Counted from the first letter of the stretch, positions 16,616 through 24,110 are shown. The stretch: DNA of 64,000 nt from Photobacterium jeanii (GCF_001650345.1 NZ_LVHF01000033.1:992001-1056000); one strand, 5' to 3'. The notes: generated by a model from the letters alone, not told the origin. Program-made: numbers and translations.

Positions 16616-17025
16616 CTATGCCCCTCCAAACTGAGTGACATCACCGTGTCGTGTTCGGTGGTTGCCAAGATTGAAAATCCGAAACGCTGCAAAATGCGTT
16701 TCATGCCGTTGCGTACCGTGTGGTATTTGATGGAGCGATAGCCTTGCGACTTCACCGCGTCGATAATCACGGGTGCGGCAGCTACCAATCCCTTGCCTGT
16801 CATGGCTAAAATCAAATAGTCATTGTCGGCAGTGACTTTGCCCACGAATCGCACCGAGACACCTTTGCCTTGAAGGTGGTACATACTGGCATGCTTATCG
16901 GTGACGGCATTGCAGCAATAATCAAATTCAAACTTGGCTTCATGGACACGGTTAAACGCGGGGCGCAATAACTGGTATTGCGCGTTCATATCAGCACGGT
17001 TAGGACGAATAAGTTGAATGCGCAT
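16528..17025 (-). CDS. GNAT-like phage protein, element A
   Basis: 165 residues, beginning MRIQLIRPNRADMNAQYQLL. The segment SVRFVGKVTADNDYLILAMTG, read at about residues 55-77, and the following VIIDAVKSQGYRSIKYHTVR, then MKRILQRFGF, resemble an acetyltransferase fold. The clear part ends near MSLSLEGH (about residue 133). The last 30 residues (PIQQPIPTPVVRTPF) are encoded over the start of the next gene and may be an artefact of a lost stop. Role in the phage unknown. Confidence 0.5.
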   Translation of the reverse strand: MRIQLIRPNRADMNAQYQLLRPAFNRVHEAKFEFDYCCNAVTDKHASMYHLQGKGVSVRFVGKVTADNDYLILAMTGKGLVAAAPVIIDAVKSQGYRSIKYHTVRNGMKRILQRFGFSILATTEHDTVMSLSLEGHRWAAAEVVLAPIQQPIPTPVVRTPFKATT

Positions 17026-17225
17026 TAGCCCACCTTCTTAATCAAAAACCACACTACGGCGATAGCCAGTAACACGGGCAGCCAGCTATTGAGCGAACCG
17101 CCCCCCATGTTGATGCCGCCAATGTTGAACCCTGATTTGTTGTTCGCCTCGGCATTAGATGGTCCAGCGTGACCACCGCCTGCATTGATAGGCATGGAGC
17201 CGCTATTGGCAATCGGTGGGATCAT
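17025..17225 (-). CDS. Glycine/asparagine-rich tail-anchored membrane protein, element A
   Basis: 66 residues: a G/N-rich N-terminus (NIGGINMGGGS) and a C-terminal membrane helix (WLPVLLAIAVVWFLIKKVG). Its stop shares a base with the start of the GNAT-like gene (TAATG). Its start overlaps the stop of a truncated upstream membrane-protein gene (ATGA). Probably a small virion membrane protein. Confidence 0.55.
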   Translation of the reverse strand: MIPPIANSGSMPINAGGGHAGPSNAEANNKSGFNIGGINMGGGSLNSWLPVLLAIAVVWFLIKKVG

Positions 17226-17303
17226 TTAATCACCCCCGTAATATCGACCAACCACAACGCCATTAAGACACCAATCAAGATTTTCAGGGTGTTGCCAAGT
17301 GCC
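17222..17303 (-). pseudogene. 3' end of a truncated membrane-protein gene, element A
   Basis: Minus-strand frame ending at 17222 whose last residues read TLKILIGVLMALWLVDITG then VIK and stop. It overlaps the next gene by ATGA, so it was part of the same operon. The frame is cut near 17303, where sequence switches to the insertion-sequence remnant. Everything upstream of this point (where capsid and ATPase genes would be expected) is missing. Confidence 0.6.
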
Positions 17304-17595
17304 TCACCCGGATGGCACCATCGCGATTCAATATGGCCACCGAAAACTCACTTTCAAAGTGTTCGATAAACTGGCTAACGTTGACCAAGGTCAAGTTGTT
17401 GATAACAAACGATTGGGTGCGGTATTAAAATTTGCTCAGGCCAAACAACAAGAATACGACCAGCAACAAAAACGTAGCCGTAGCAAGAAAGCTCCGAAGC
17501 GCACCGCCCAACAACGGGCACTCAAACAGCTGGAAGCCATTAACCCTGTACTGGTACATCCTGAGCAATTCAAAGCTAGCAGTAAAAAGCCCTGA
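17304..17595 (+). pseudogene. Transposase C-terminal fragment (IS1202/ISNCY type)
   Basis: About 96 codons ending at 17595. VDQGQVVDNKRLGAVLKFAQ is characteristic of the C-terminus of this transposase family. There is no start codon or ribosome site of its own, so it is a remnant. The DDE catalytic core is absent. Confidence 0.72.
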
Positions 17596-17695
17596 CTTCC
17601 CTACTCTATAACCACCATTACAACAGGCTAAACTAACTTACAGAGAGACATTTTAATCTGGGAAAGAAACAGGACATTTTAAATTGGGATAAACA
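17304..17695 (+). mobile_element. Right-end half of an IS1202/ISNCY-type insertion sequence
   Basis: Contains the C-terminal part of a transposase (to 17595: FDKLANVDQGQVVDNKRLGA, then a K/R/Q-rich tail) and the right terminal repeat. The end of the element reads, in reverse complement, TGTTTATCCCAATTTAAAAT, then GTCC. An internal copy of the same block (ACATTTTAATCTGGG) lies at 17649-17663. The 5' part is missing; the break joins phage sequence near 17303. Confidence 0.7.
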
Positions 17696-17700
17696 AAAGG

Positions 17701-18126
17701 TGTAAGATCTAATTAGAAATGTCCGGTTTGAACCAGTTAGAAATGTCATGGTGAACTAACTTTAGAGCTTGTGATTTTAAAGCTCTGGAGCCTAATCTGA
17801 TGTTACTGACTATGACTGATAATGAATTACAGCGAATCAAAGTTATTCAAGACATTTGTGATAAACGAATTACTGGTGTTGAAGCTGCCCGGCTCCTGCG
17901 ATTAAGCACGCGTCAGATCCATCGTTTAATAAAGCGCTTTACCAAATTCGGCTCTAGTGGACTAATTTCGCTTAAGCGTGGTCAGCCTGGTAACCGACGT
18001 CATTCTGATTCTTTAAAATTACGAGTTTTATCTCTACTTCATGAACATTACGCAGACTTTGGTCCAACACTCGCGCATGAAAAATTAACTGAGCGTCATG
18101 ATATTCATGTTTCTGTTGAAACGCTC
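17701..18126 (+). mobile_element. Left-end half of a second IS1202/ISNCY-type insertion sequence
   Basis: Begins with terminal repeat TGTAAGATCTAATTAGAAAT, then GTCC, which aligns with the right end of the neighbouring copy (TGT, AATT and AATGTCC in register). It is separated from that copy by only 5 bp (AAAGG, 17696-17700). A second GTTAGAAATGTC block follows at 17740-17751. Cut at about 18126, where phage sequence resumes. Confidence 0.7.
17815..18126 (+). pseudogene. Transposase N-terminal fragment (IS1202/ISNCY type)
   Basis: About 104 codons from the ATG at 17815 (MTDNELQRIKVIQDICDKR; an upstream ATG at 17800 is possible). It contains the helix-turn-helix AARLLRLSTRQIHRLIKRF and ends HVSVETLR before the frame runs into phage sequence. 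The same family as the C-terminal fragment at 17304, but not the other half of one gene: the order is C-half then N-half. Confidence 0.75.
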
Positions 18127-18298
18127 CGTCATCATTACACCCGAAGGACGCCGATTCAGCCCCATAGAGCTGGATTCGATGGCGTTACGCTTTGATGAGT
18201 ATCATTGGCTAAAACGTATGTATGAGCTGGATTATGTGCCCGTGCGCTCCAATATTGTCACGCCAGTGCCATTTAGTGGCGGTCGTCGTGTTAAATAA
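18119..18298 (+). pseudogene. 3' remnant of DUF3653-type gene, element copy B
   Basis: Nearly identical to the 3' half of the gene at 11692: VIITPEGRRFSP, then ELDSMALRFDEYHWLKRMYE, VPVRSNIVTP and GGRRVK, stopping at a TAA where copy A reads CAA. The homology continues past the stop for about 60 bases. Its 5' half has been replaced by transposase sequence. Confidence 0.85.
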
Positions 18299-18399
18299 CC
18301 ACAAAGTGACGCGGTCACAAAAGAGAAAAAGAAGATGTATCGCGAGAAAATAAACCGACGTCCCTCGCCTTTTGGTATAACGTCGACTTGAGCTATTTA

Positions 18400-18846
18400 T
18401 TAAGCGTCGGGGTCCAACCAAATAGTAGTCATATCAATAACTTTCCATAGAGACTGTGGGCAACATTCCAACATATCCAAGCTTTCAAGATTGTTGTAGG
18501 CTCGTCTGAGCATATTCTCAGCCTCATTTTTAATATCCAATTGGACAATTGCATCGCCACATTTTTTGTTGTCAAAGTGCTTTATAGCATTTTTAGAATA
18601 GTTATATTCAGCAAGAACTTTTTTGACTTTTAGCGAAGTATCAAATTTACTTTGCCAGTTTATAGCGAATTTTTTGTACTTAGCCACTTCAGAATCTATT
18701 TCAACTGATTCACAGTATTTTCCTAAAATCTCTTCGCCTGCTCCTGCAAGATGAATAATCGAAAAATAATTTCCACCTTCTATAAACAATCTTGCAGCAA
18801 CATCTAAATACTCCAATGCAATATCGAATTTATTGTATTTTTCCAT
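18400..18846 (-). CDS. Putative HEPN-like protein, cargo of element B
   Basis: 148 residues from ATG 18846 (MEKYNKFDIALEYLDVAARL). All helical. IIHLAGAGEEILGKY (about 30-44) and YSKNAIKHF (about 83-91, with a K-N-x-x-K-H motif at 85-90) recall HEPN-type proteins, in which the motif is R-x4-6-H. Here the arginine is lysine, so catalytic activity is uncertain. AT-rich relative to the phage genes. It takes the position held by the Doc-like gene in copy A. Toxin or defence function is inference. Confidence 0.5.
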   Translation of the reverse strand: MEKYNKFDIALEYLDVAARLFIEGGNYFSIIHLAGAGEEILGKYCESVEIDSEVAKYKKFAINWQSKFDTSLKVKKVLAEYNYSKNAIKHFDNKKCGDAIVQLDIKNEAENMLRRAYNNLESLDMLECCPQSLWKVIDMTTIWLDPDA

Positions 18847-18944
18847 CAACTTCAACTTTCAGCGACTCACCAAACAAAACTGCACAACCAAAATCGTAGT
18901 TTATCATCAAAACAAAATAATCACAGTAGGCCACATCAACTGCT

Positions 18945-19082
18945 CTAGACGTAAATTCGTGTATCATTTCTTTTTAACTTATTCTTTATCCAAACAATAT
19001 CCGTTTTCATGGCAATGCCAGCGCCAAACGCTGAGCAAAAAACCGTGGCGGCTGCCACGAGTATGGTTTGATATAACTCCAT
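18945..19082 (-). CDS. Small membrane protein, element B homologue of the 13185 gene
   Basis: 45 residues from ATG 19082, with MELYQTILVAAAT at the N-terminus nearly identical to copy A through AMKTDI.WIK. The last dozen residues differ (NKLKRNDTRIYV), so the 3' end has drifted or been rearranged. A remnant of the next gene's end lies at about 19093-19127, where the stop of copy A has been lost by an indel. Homology to the element ends near 19127. Confidence 0.6.
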   Translation of the reverse strand: MELYQTILVAAATVFCSAFGAGIAMKTDIVWIKNKLKRNDTRIYV

Positions 19083-19164
19083 ACCCGTGACTCTCCTATT
19101 TATTTTTTTACAGAACATATCCCACAAGCCAAAAATTGAAATTTATCAGTATTCAAAAACAACA

Positions 19165-19190
19165 AAGCCCGCATTTGCGGGCTTAAAACA
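19165..19190 (-). terminator. Rho-independent terminator of yjdM
   Basis: Perfect stem AAGCCCGC/GCGGGCTT with a 4-base loop; on the minus strand it is followed by TGTTGTTTTTG. Confidence 0.75.
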
Positions 19191-19211
19191 TATAGTGATT
19201 ATTGAGCTAAA

Positions 19212-19547
19212 TTACGCTTTCTTCACAAAATGTGCGGTTACCATCATTTCGCCAGCGCCATCAACTTTACAGTCTAGTTGGTGGTCTTTACCTTCGACGA
19301 TGCGGCGGATTACAGCTTTGGTGCCAATTTTCAGCACTAATGAACTCCCTTTCACTTTTAGGTCTTTCGCTAGTGTGACTTTGTCACCTTCAGCTAGCAG
19401 TGTACCGTTGGCATCTTTGATGTTTAGCGCGGCATCTCCTGCAACCTCGTCTGGGTTCCATTCGTAAGCACACTCAGGACAGATCAGGTTATTTTGATCT
19501 TGGTAAACGTATTCAGATTCACAGTTTGGACATGGAGGTAAAGACAT
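19212..19547 (-). CDS. yjdM: YjdM (PhnA-domain) zinc-ribbon protein
   Basis: 111 residues. The N-terminal zinc ribbon is CPNCESEYVYQDQ and ICPECAYEW (four cysteines at about 6, 9, 23, 26). The C-terminal PhnA/KOW-like domain contains LAEGDKVTLAKDLKVKGSS. Once linked with phosphonate use, but not part of the C-P lyase pathway; function unclear. This is the first host gene after the phage remnants. Confidence 0.9.
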   Translation of the reverse strand: MSLPPCPNCESEYVYQDQNNLICPECAYEWNPDEVAGDAALNIKDANGTLLAEGDKVTLAKDLKVKGSSLVLKIGTKAVIRRIVEGKDHQLDCKVDGAGEMMVTAHFVKKA

Positions 19548-19650
19548 AAGCTACACTATTTATTTCAAAATTCTGCTGCATATACTACTAACTCACCTGA
19601 AGTTTACCAACATAATTTGAAGATGAATCTTTCAGCTTTTTAGTTACCAT

Positions 19651-20301
19651 TCAGGAAGCAATAACTTTTACGCCAAGTATGGTGAATATCCCACCGGTAA
19701 CGTAATCAACCACTTTAGATACTCTTTGGTATACCGCTTTTGCTGATGAGCGTGAAAACGTAAATGCTAATACCAAATGCCAACAAAGCGTAATGGTACT
19801 CATGGTTGCGATAACCGCGACAATCATGGCTAAATTCAAACCTTGCGGTTGATCGGCAGCTAATGAAACACTAAACAAGCTCACAACAAAGAAGCCTGTT
19901 TTAGGATTTAAGATGCTAGTAATAAATGCAGTTAAAAATATTTTTATTTTAGATGGTACAGCCGTTTGAGTTGTCTGTTTTAAGTTCGACAAATTCAGGT
20001 GCGACTTTGCTTTATAAAGCTGCTTTAACCCTAGATAGATAAGGTAACTGCCCCCTAGTACTTTCATTACTACATACAGCTGCGGAAAGAGCGTAAAAGC
20101 AATTACAAGGCTTGAGCTGCCAAACAGTGCCCATAGCGAGGTTGCGGCACAAACACCGAGTGCTGAATATGAAGCTAGCAGGCGATCATGATTCAAGGCG
20201 GTACTAATTGTTAACAGTACATTTGCACCTGGTGTCACAACAGCTAACATCCAGATGGTTGCGACATGCACTAGAACCCAAATAAACTCCACTACTCTCA
20301 T
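19651..20301 (-). CDS. LysE/RhtB-family amino-acid exporter
   Basis: 216 residues with about six membrane helices. The N-terminal motif AVVTPGANVLLTISTAL (residues about 20-36) is the LysE family signature, and SILNPKTGFFVVSLF (about 130-144) the second conserved block. Members export amino acids or homoserine lactones. Substrate not predictable. Single gene. Confidence 0.85.
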   Translation of the reverse strand: MRVVEFIWVLVHVATIWMLAVVTPGANVLLTISTALNHDRLLASYSALGVCAATSLWALFGSSSLVIAFTLFPQLYVVMKVLGGSYLIYLGLKQLYKAKSHLNLSNLKQTTQTAVPSKIKIFLTAFITSILNPKTGFFVVSLFSVSLAADQPQGLNLAMIVAVIATMSTITLCWHLVLAFTFSRSSAKAVYQRVSKVVDYVTGGIFTILGVKVIAS

Positions 20302-20374
20302 TCCTACTTTGCTTAATGAGGTCTCAGGTTATATGAGCTCACAGATAAATAATGCGATCCAATCCGTATTGCAC

Positions 20375-20854
20375 TTATGGTGTGGCATTAATTTGGGCTT
20401 TTAACTTTTGGACCGTCGACTTAAAACCTAACTCTTTAAAAGCGTTATTCGCTGCCGTGTTTTCTGTCCAAACTGTCATTTCTATATCATTGATGCCTTT
20501 TTGCTTTGAGTACTCAATTGCTGTCATCATCAATTGACGACAGATGCCTTGCTTTCTTACTGTTTCAGCAACGCAAACATGATCTATGTATGCATACACT
20601 CTTGGTTGAAGGAAAATGTTCTCTTGCTGTTCCTCTATCTTCAATGTCAGATAGCCAATAACCGTATTGTTACTCACTGCGATATAAAACTTGGTGTCTT
20701 TAGCTTCAATCTCTTCACTAATCCAACCTGCTAGCTCTATTTCACTCGGCAACCGAAACCTAGCTGGTGCCAGCTTTTGGTGAGAAGTTTGAATAAGAGT
20801 GACTAAGGGGACAATTGAAGCTGTATCTTCAACAATGGCTTCACGAATTTCCAT
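20375..20854 (-). CDS. GNAT-family N-acetyltransferase
   Basis: 159 residues. Acetyl-CoA binding motif A: YIDHVCVAETVRKQGICRQL (about 89-108), followed by AFKELGFKSTVQKLK at the C-terminus (motif B). Substrate unknown. Not linked in an obvious operon. Confidence 0.85.
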   Translation of the reverse strand: MEIREAIVEDTASIVPLVTLIQTSHQKLAPARFRLPSEIELAGWISEEIEAKDTKFYIAVSNNTVIGYLTLKIEEQQENIFLQPRVYAYIDHVCVAETVRKQGICRQLMMTAIEYSKQKGINDIEMTVWTENTAANNAFKELGFKSTVQKLKAQINATP

Positions 20855-20936
20855 TTTTCCACCTAAATATTTTCATGAGTCTACTAATAGAAACAATCAC
20901 GCTTCTATTAGTAAACCTAGGGGCATAATGTGGAGG

Positions 20937-21575
20937 CTATTGAAACGGTGTGAGATCTATCTTTTCAATGTCATTCACCGCTAGAACGGTTGGATGTTGA
21001 GATAGACGTTTCAAGTAAGCCGCTAAGTGCTCAAAATGTAAGGGAGACTTTTCAATGGGCAGTGACCATTCAGCTAGCATAAAGAGGAAGAAGTCGCAGG
21101 CTGTTAGCTCGTCTCCGATCAGATATTTATTGTGAGCGAGTTGGTCATTGATGATAGCAAGTGCATCTGCGATTCGTTCATCTTGCGCGGCAATTACATT
21201 GGGAATGGTGCTTTCATCGTTCGTATGGCGATGTGGGTAGTAGCGTACCATCAACTCAGCTTGTAAGGTGTTATTTAAGTACGTTAGCCATTGGAAAAAT
21301 AATGGGCGTAACTTGTCACCAATTGGTGGGATCAAACTATGTTCTGGATGTTGTTCACAAAGGTGAATACAAATTGCAGGGCTTTCAAAAATAACCGTTT
21401 CACCATCAACCAATGTCGGAATGCGGCCAGCAGGATTGAGCTTTAAATATTCAGGAGATTTTTGTGAGTTTGATTTTTTGTCGACGAGTAACAGTTCATA
21501 ATCCAATCCCATGTGCTTTAGCAATAAATGCGGGGCTAAGCTAGCGTTATTGGGATAGTAATAAAGCTTGTACAC
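20937..21575 (-). CDS. Glutathione S-transferase
   Basis: 212 residues. Thioredoxin-fold N-terminal domain (1-80) with LNPAGRIPTLVDG (cis-proline) and the glutathione-binding ESPAICIHL. An all-helical C-terminal domain follows, with YLIGDELTACDFFLFML. The active residue near the N-terminus is probably within YYYPNNAS. Detoxification enzyme, substrate unknown. Confidence 0.88.
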   Translation of the reverse strand: MYKLYYYPNNASLAPHLLLKHMGLDYELLLVDKKSNSQKSPEYLKLNPAGRIPTLVDGETVIFESPAICIHLCEQHPEHSLIPPIGDKLRPLFFQWLTYLNNTLQAELMVRYYPHRHTNDESTIPNVIAAQDERIADALAIINDQLAHNKYLIGDELTACDFFLFMLAEWSLPIEKSPLHFEHLAAYLKRLSQHPTVLAVNDIEKIDLTPFQ

Positions 21576-21682
21576 ATTACCTCCTTTTCAATTGTGATAA
21601 GCAATATTCCGCCATTATATCGTTTGCATAACAAGACGTTAATAGCGGAAGATAACCACTTATCTACTGGGCGTAAATTTAA

Positions 21683-22156
21683 TTAACCAATCACACACTC
21701 CATAATGCGTTGTGGCCCCACAGGTCCGCCAAGGTAAAGTCTGCCTGTATCGTTAAAGCCTGATTTTAAGTAGCAGTCATAAGCAATGCTATTGCGACAA
21801 TTTACAGTTAACTGAATAGATAAAAATTGCGGGTAATGCATTTTGATATAGTCAGGTAAAGCGTTAATCGCTCGTTTGGCGATGCCATGACCTTGATAAT
21901 GCTCGTCAATAAGTAAGGCTCGAACACCAATAGCTGAGGTGTCGCTGAAAGGATATCTAGCGCTATAATCGACGTCTAATAAGAAGAAACCTACTACTTG
22001 ATTGTTTATAAGAATGAGCTGCGGATGCTCAGTTTCAGAGAGAGTGGCAATAAACTCTTCGACGTTGCCAATGGTGAACTCTTCTTGATCAGTTTTTACC
22101 GCTAATGCGTGCGCCTGTTTTGCTCTTTGGGATGTATAAGGAACTAACGAAATCAA
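21683..22156 (-). CDS. GNAT-family N-acetyltransferase
   Basis: 157 residues. Motif A: IGVRALLIDEHYQGHGIAKR (about 84-103), then AYDCYLKSGFNDTGR in motif B. The start MISLVPYTSQRAKQAHAL is typical of small acetyltransferases of the Rim/SpeG fold. Substrate unknown. It lies just downstream of a decayed HD-domain gene on the same strand. Confidence 0.82.
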   Translation of the reverse strand: MISLVPYTSQRAKQAHALAVKTDQEEFTIGNVEEFIATLSETEHPQLILINNQVVGFFLLDVDYSARYPFSDTSAIGVRALLIDEHYQGHGIAKRAINALPDYIKMHYPQFLSIQLTVNCRNSIAYDCYLKSGFNDTGRLYLGGPVGPQRIMECVIG

Positions 22157-22175
22157 AATATCTTCCCTCGCGTTG

Positions 22176-22426
22176 TTATTTCAATGCACCATTTTCTATC
22201 GCTTGATGAAGTTTAACCTCAAGAACTTGCCATAGTTGCGAGCTGGCTTTTGCTATTCGATCACCATTGAGAGATAACACGGATTCTTTTGAAATATTAT
22301 GTTTTTTCCAGCTATACTCGGCTGAGTTTTCATACCGCTCAAGCCCTACAGGCCGTGTGTTGCGAATTACGGCTTTTAGCTTTTCCACTTCAACAATAAA
22401 AGCCAATATTTTTCTATTTCTTTCAT
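22176..22426 (-). pseudogene. Decayed HD-domain (YfbR-like) hydrolase gene
   Basis: The remaining frame joins an N-terminal HD-protein segment (VEKLKAVIRNTRPVGLERYE, followed by ENSAEYSW) directly to a C-terminal one (SWKKHNISKESVL, then LWQVLEVKLHQAIENGALK). The central metal-binding region with HD is missing. At the 5' end, ATG 22426 (MKEIEK) is out of frame with the rest by one base. So there appear to be two lesions: an internal deletion and a frameshift. The longest open frame starts at TTG 22406. Confidence 0.6.
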
Positions 22427-22608
22427 ATTACTGCCTTCCCTAGCTTTTGCTGTTTACTCTTTAGCCATTAATGTAATGAATAAGACCTTTAGTGAAAATT
22501 TCGATTGTAAGTCCTTTAGCATTACGTCATATTGTAATGCTGCGCTAATTTTACCGCACTAACTGCTACTTAGCAGTTCTCATATCGAACACGATTTAAA
22601 GGTAAAAT

Positions 22609-23400
22609 ATGATCTCTCCAACAACACTTCCTCACACTCATCAGCAGCTACTTGAGCAGATCTTATCTGTATTCACTCAAGACTCTCGTATCGTTGGCAT
22701 TGGTGCTAGCGGGTCTTTTGCATCAAATACTATGGATAAATATAGTGATCTCGATTTGGTCATCGCTGTTGAACCCGCACATTTTCAAGAAGTGATGAAC
22801 CAACGCTTTGACCTAATTGATAAAGTTGAAGGCAAAGTTGCTGCTTTTACAGGTGAGCATGTTGGTGAACCTCGTCTTGTTATTGCTATGTTTGCTCCAG
22901 ATGCAATTCATGTCGATTTCAAATTTGTCGCTTTACCCGATGCAGCGGTACGAGTGGACGATACTCAAGTACTTTGGGAACGCGAGAACCGACTTACACA
23001 AGTATTTGCCGGTGCTACACCACAATACCCTCAACCAGAGCCGCAATGGATTGAAGATAGGTTTTGGATTTGGACACATTACGCTGCCACCAAAATTGCC
23101 CGCGGAGAATATTTTGAAGCCCTTGAATTCATCTCGTTCTTACGTTTTATCGTACTTTCGCCATTGGCACTGAAGCAGCAAGGAATGACACCTTCCGGTG
23201 TGAGAAAAGTTGAATCGCGTTTACCCGAATTTACCAAAGCACTGAAAAAGACAGTCGCCCAACCTGAGCGAGACTCTCTTATCGCTGCGTTCGAGCAATG
23301 TATTTCGCTGTACCTTGAACTACGAGAGAACGAAATCGTCGAGATAAACCACCAAGCGCAACAACTTTGCGTTGATTATTTTAACGCGGAACTGAAGTAA
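22609..23400 (+). CDS. Nucleotidyltransferase-fold protein
   Basis: 263 residues. IGASGSFASNTMDKYSDLDL (about 32-51) carries the GS...SDxD signature of the DNA polymerase beta-like superfamily, as in aminoglycoside adenylyltransferases. VDFKFVAL (about 104-111) supplies the third acidic residue. The helical C-terminal half could bind the acceptor. Substrate unknown; resistance is possible but unsupported. Confidence 0.82.
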   Translation: MISPTTLPHTHQQLLEQILSVFTQDSRIVGIGASGSFASNTMDKYSDLDLVIAVEPAHFQEVMNQRFDLIDKVEGKVAAFTGEHVGEPRLVIAMFAPDAIHVDFKFVALPDAAVRVDDTQVLWERENRLTQVFAGATPQYPQPEPQWIEDRFWIWTHYAATKIARGEYFEALEFISFLRFIVLSPLALKQQGMTPSGVRKVESRLPEFTKALKKTVAQPERDSLIAAFEQCISLYLELRENEIVEINHQAQQLCVDYFNAELK

Positions 23401-23409
23401 CCATTGTTG

Positions 23410-23440
23410 TGGGAGTCGCTCGTTCGCGGCTCCTCTTCTT
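23410..23440 (+). terminator. Probable terminator after the nucleotidyltransferase gene
   Basis: Imperfect GC-rich stem GGAGTCGC/GCGGCTCC (one G-T pair) followed by TCTTCTTCT. Confidence 0.5.
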
Positions 23441-23495
23441 CTAGCTCTTGAACTTGAATCGAGATTCCTGATTCCGCTCTACTCACTTAACTGAG

Positions 23496-24110
23496 TTATT
23501 TACGAAGAAGCAAACCAAGTCGCCCTTTATCTCGCTTCCCATCCGGTTGATTGACCATCACTCTTTGCTCCAGAGTAAAGCCTATGGTTCGACAAAGTGA
23601 AATAAGCTCCTCCATTGGTAGCGCATCGTAATAAAACTGCTGTTCGAACATATAATCTGTGAACGCGGGAATGTTTTTGTCTGATCCGCCACTTGAAAGC
23701 ATTAATACTCCCTTGGGTTTAAGAGCTGAAAACGCCATCTTTAGTAAAGATGTATGCTCCGTTCTGGGGATGTGGAAAATCGAGTCCCAAAACATGATTC
23801 CGTCGAAAGAATCTGCTGGACAGTAATCTTCAAGTTCGGAATGAACCCAAGTTTGCTCTGGCATAAGGTGCTGGGCATGTTCTAGTAAACACTTTGAACG
23901 ATCGACACCCGTAATCGCACAACCTTGGTTGACCAAACTTTTCGCAATAGGTACACCACTCCCACAGCCGAGATCAAGCACTCGTGGATTTGGTGGTAAC
24001 AACTGGATAAACCGATCAAGCAATTGCTGATCTTTTTCTGGTAATTCAACTCGTGCTGCTAACCATTGCTCAGCAATTAAATCGTATTCGGCTTTCATTT
24101 CTCTATTCAT
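23496..24110 (-). CDS. Class I SAM-dependent methyltransferase
   Basis: 204 residues. Motif I is VLDLGCGSGVPIAKSLVNQG (residues about 45-64); the acidic end of strand 2 is ITGVDRS; motif post-I/II includes FDGIMFWDSIFHI (about 104-116) and KPKGVLMLSSGG. Substrate unknown; small-molecule or quinone-type methylation is equally possible. Confidence 0.85.
   Translation of the reverse strand: MNREMKAEYDLIAEQWLAARVELPEKDQQLLDRFIQLLPPNPRVLDLGCGSGVPIAKSLVNQGCAITGVDRSKCLLEHAQHLMPEQTWVHSELEDYCPADSFDGIMFWDSIFHIPRTEHTSLLKMAFSALKPKGVLMLSSGGSDKNIPAFTDYMFEQQFYYDALPMEELISLCRTIGFTLEQRVMVNQPDGKRDKGRLGLLLRK

Noticed and set aside
17299..17595. Stand-alone basic protein of 98 residues
   Set aside because: It is the C-terminal end of an insertion-sequence transposase, cut off from its start.
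11692..19127. Filamentous (CTX/VGJ-like) prophage at dif
   Set aside because: No Zot, pIII-like, RstA/RstB or rolling-circle replication gene is visible; the gene set fits a tailless virion with membrane proteins better.
12178..19190. The two GC-rich AAGCCCGC...GCGGGCTT hairpins as element end repeats
   Set aside because: Their loops differ, one ends the DUF3653-type/Doc pair and the other ends host yjdM. They are ordinary terminators that share a common stem sequence.
18833..19467. Plus-strand frames opposite the element B end and yjdM
   Set aside because: Shadows of the small membrane gene and yjdM on the minus strand.
19100..19660. Second dif-like site bounding the element on the right
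   Set aside because: I scanned for both Xer arms on both strands around 19.1-19.7 kb and around 17.2-17.8 kb and found none. Copy B appears truncated before its border.
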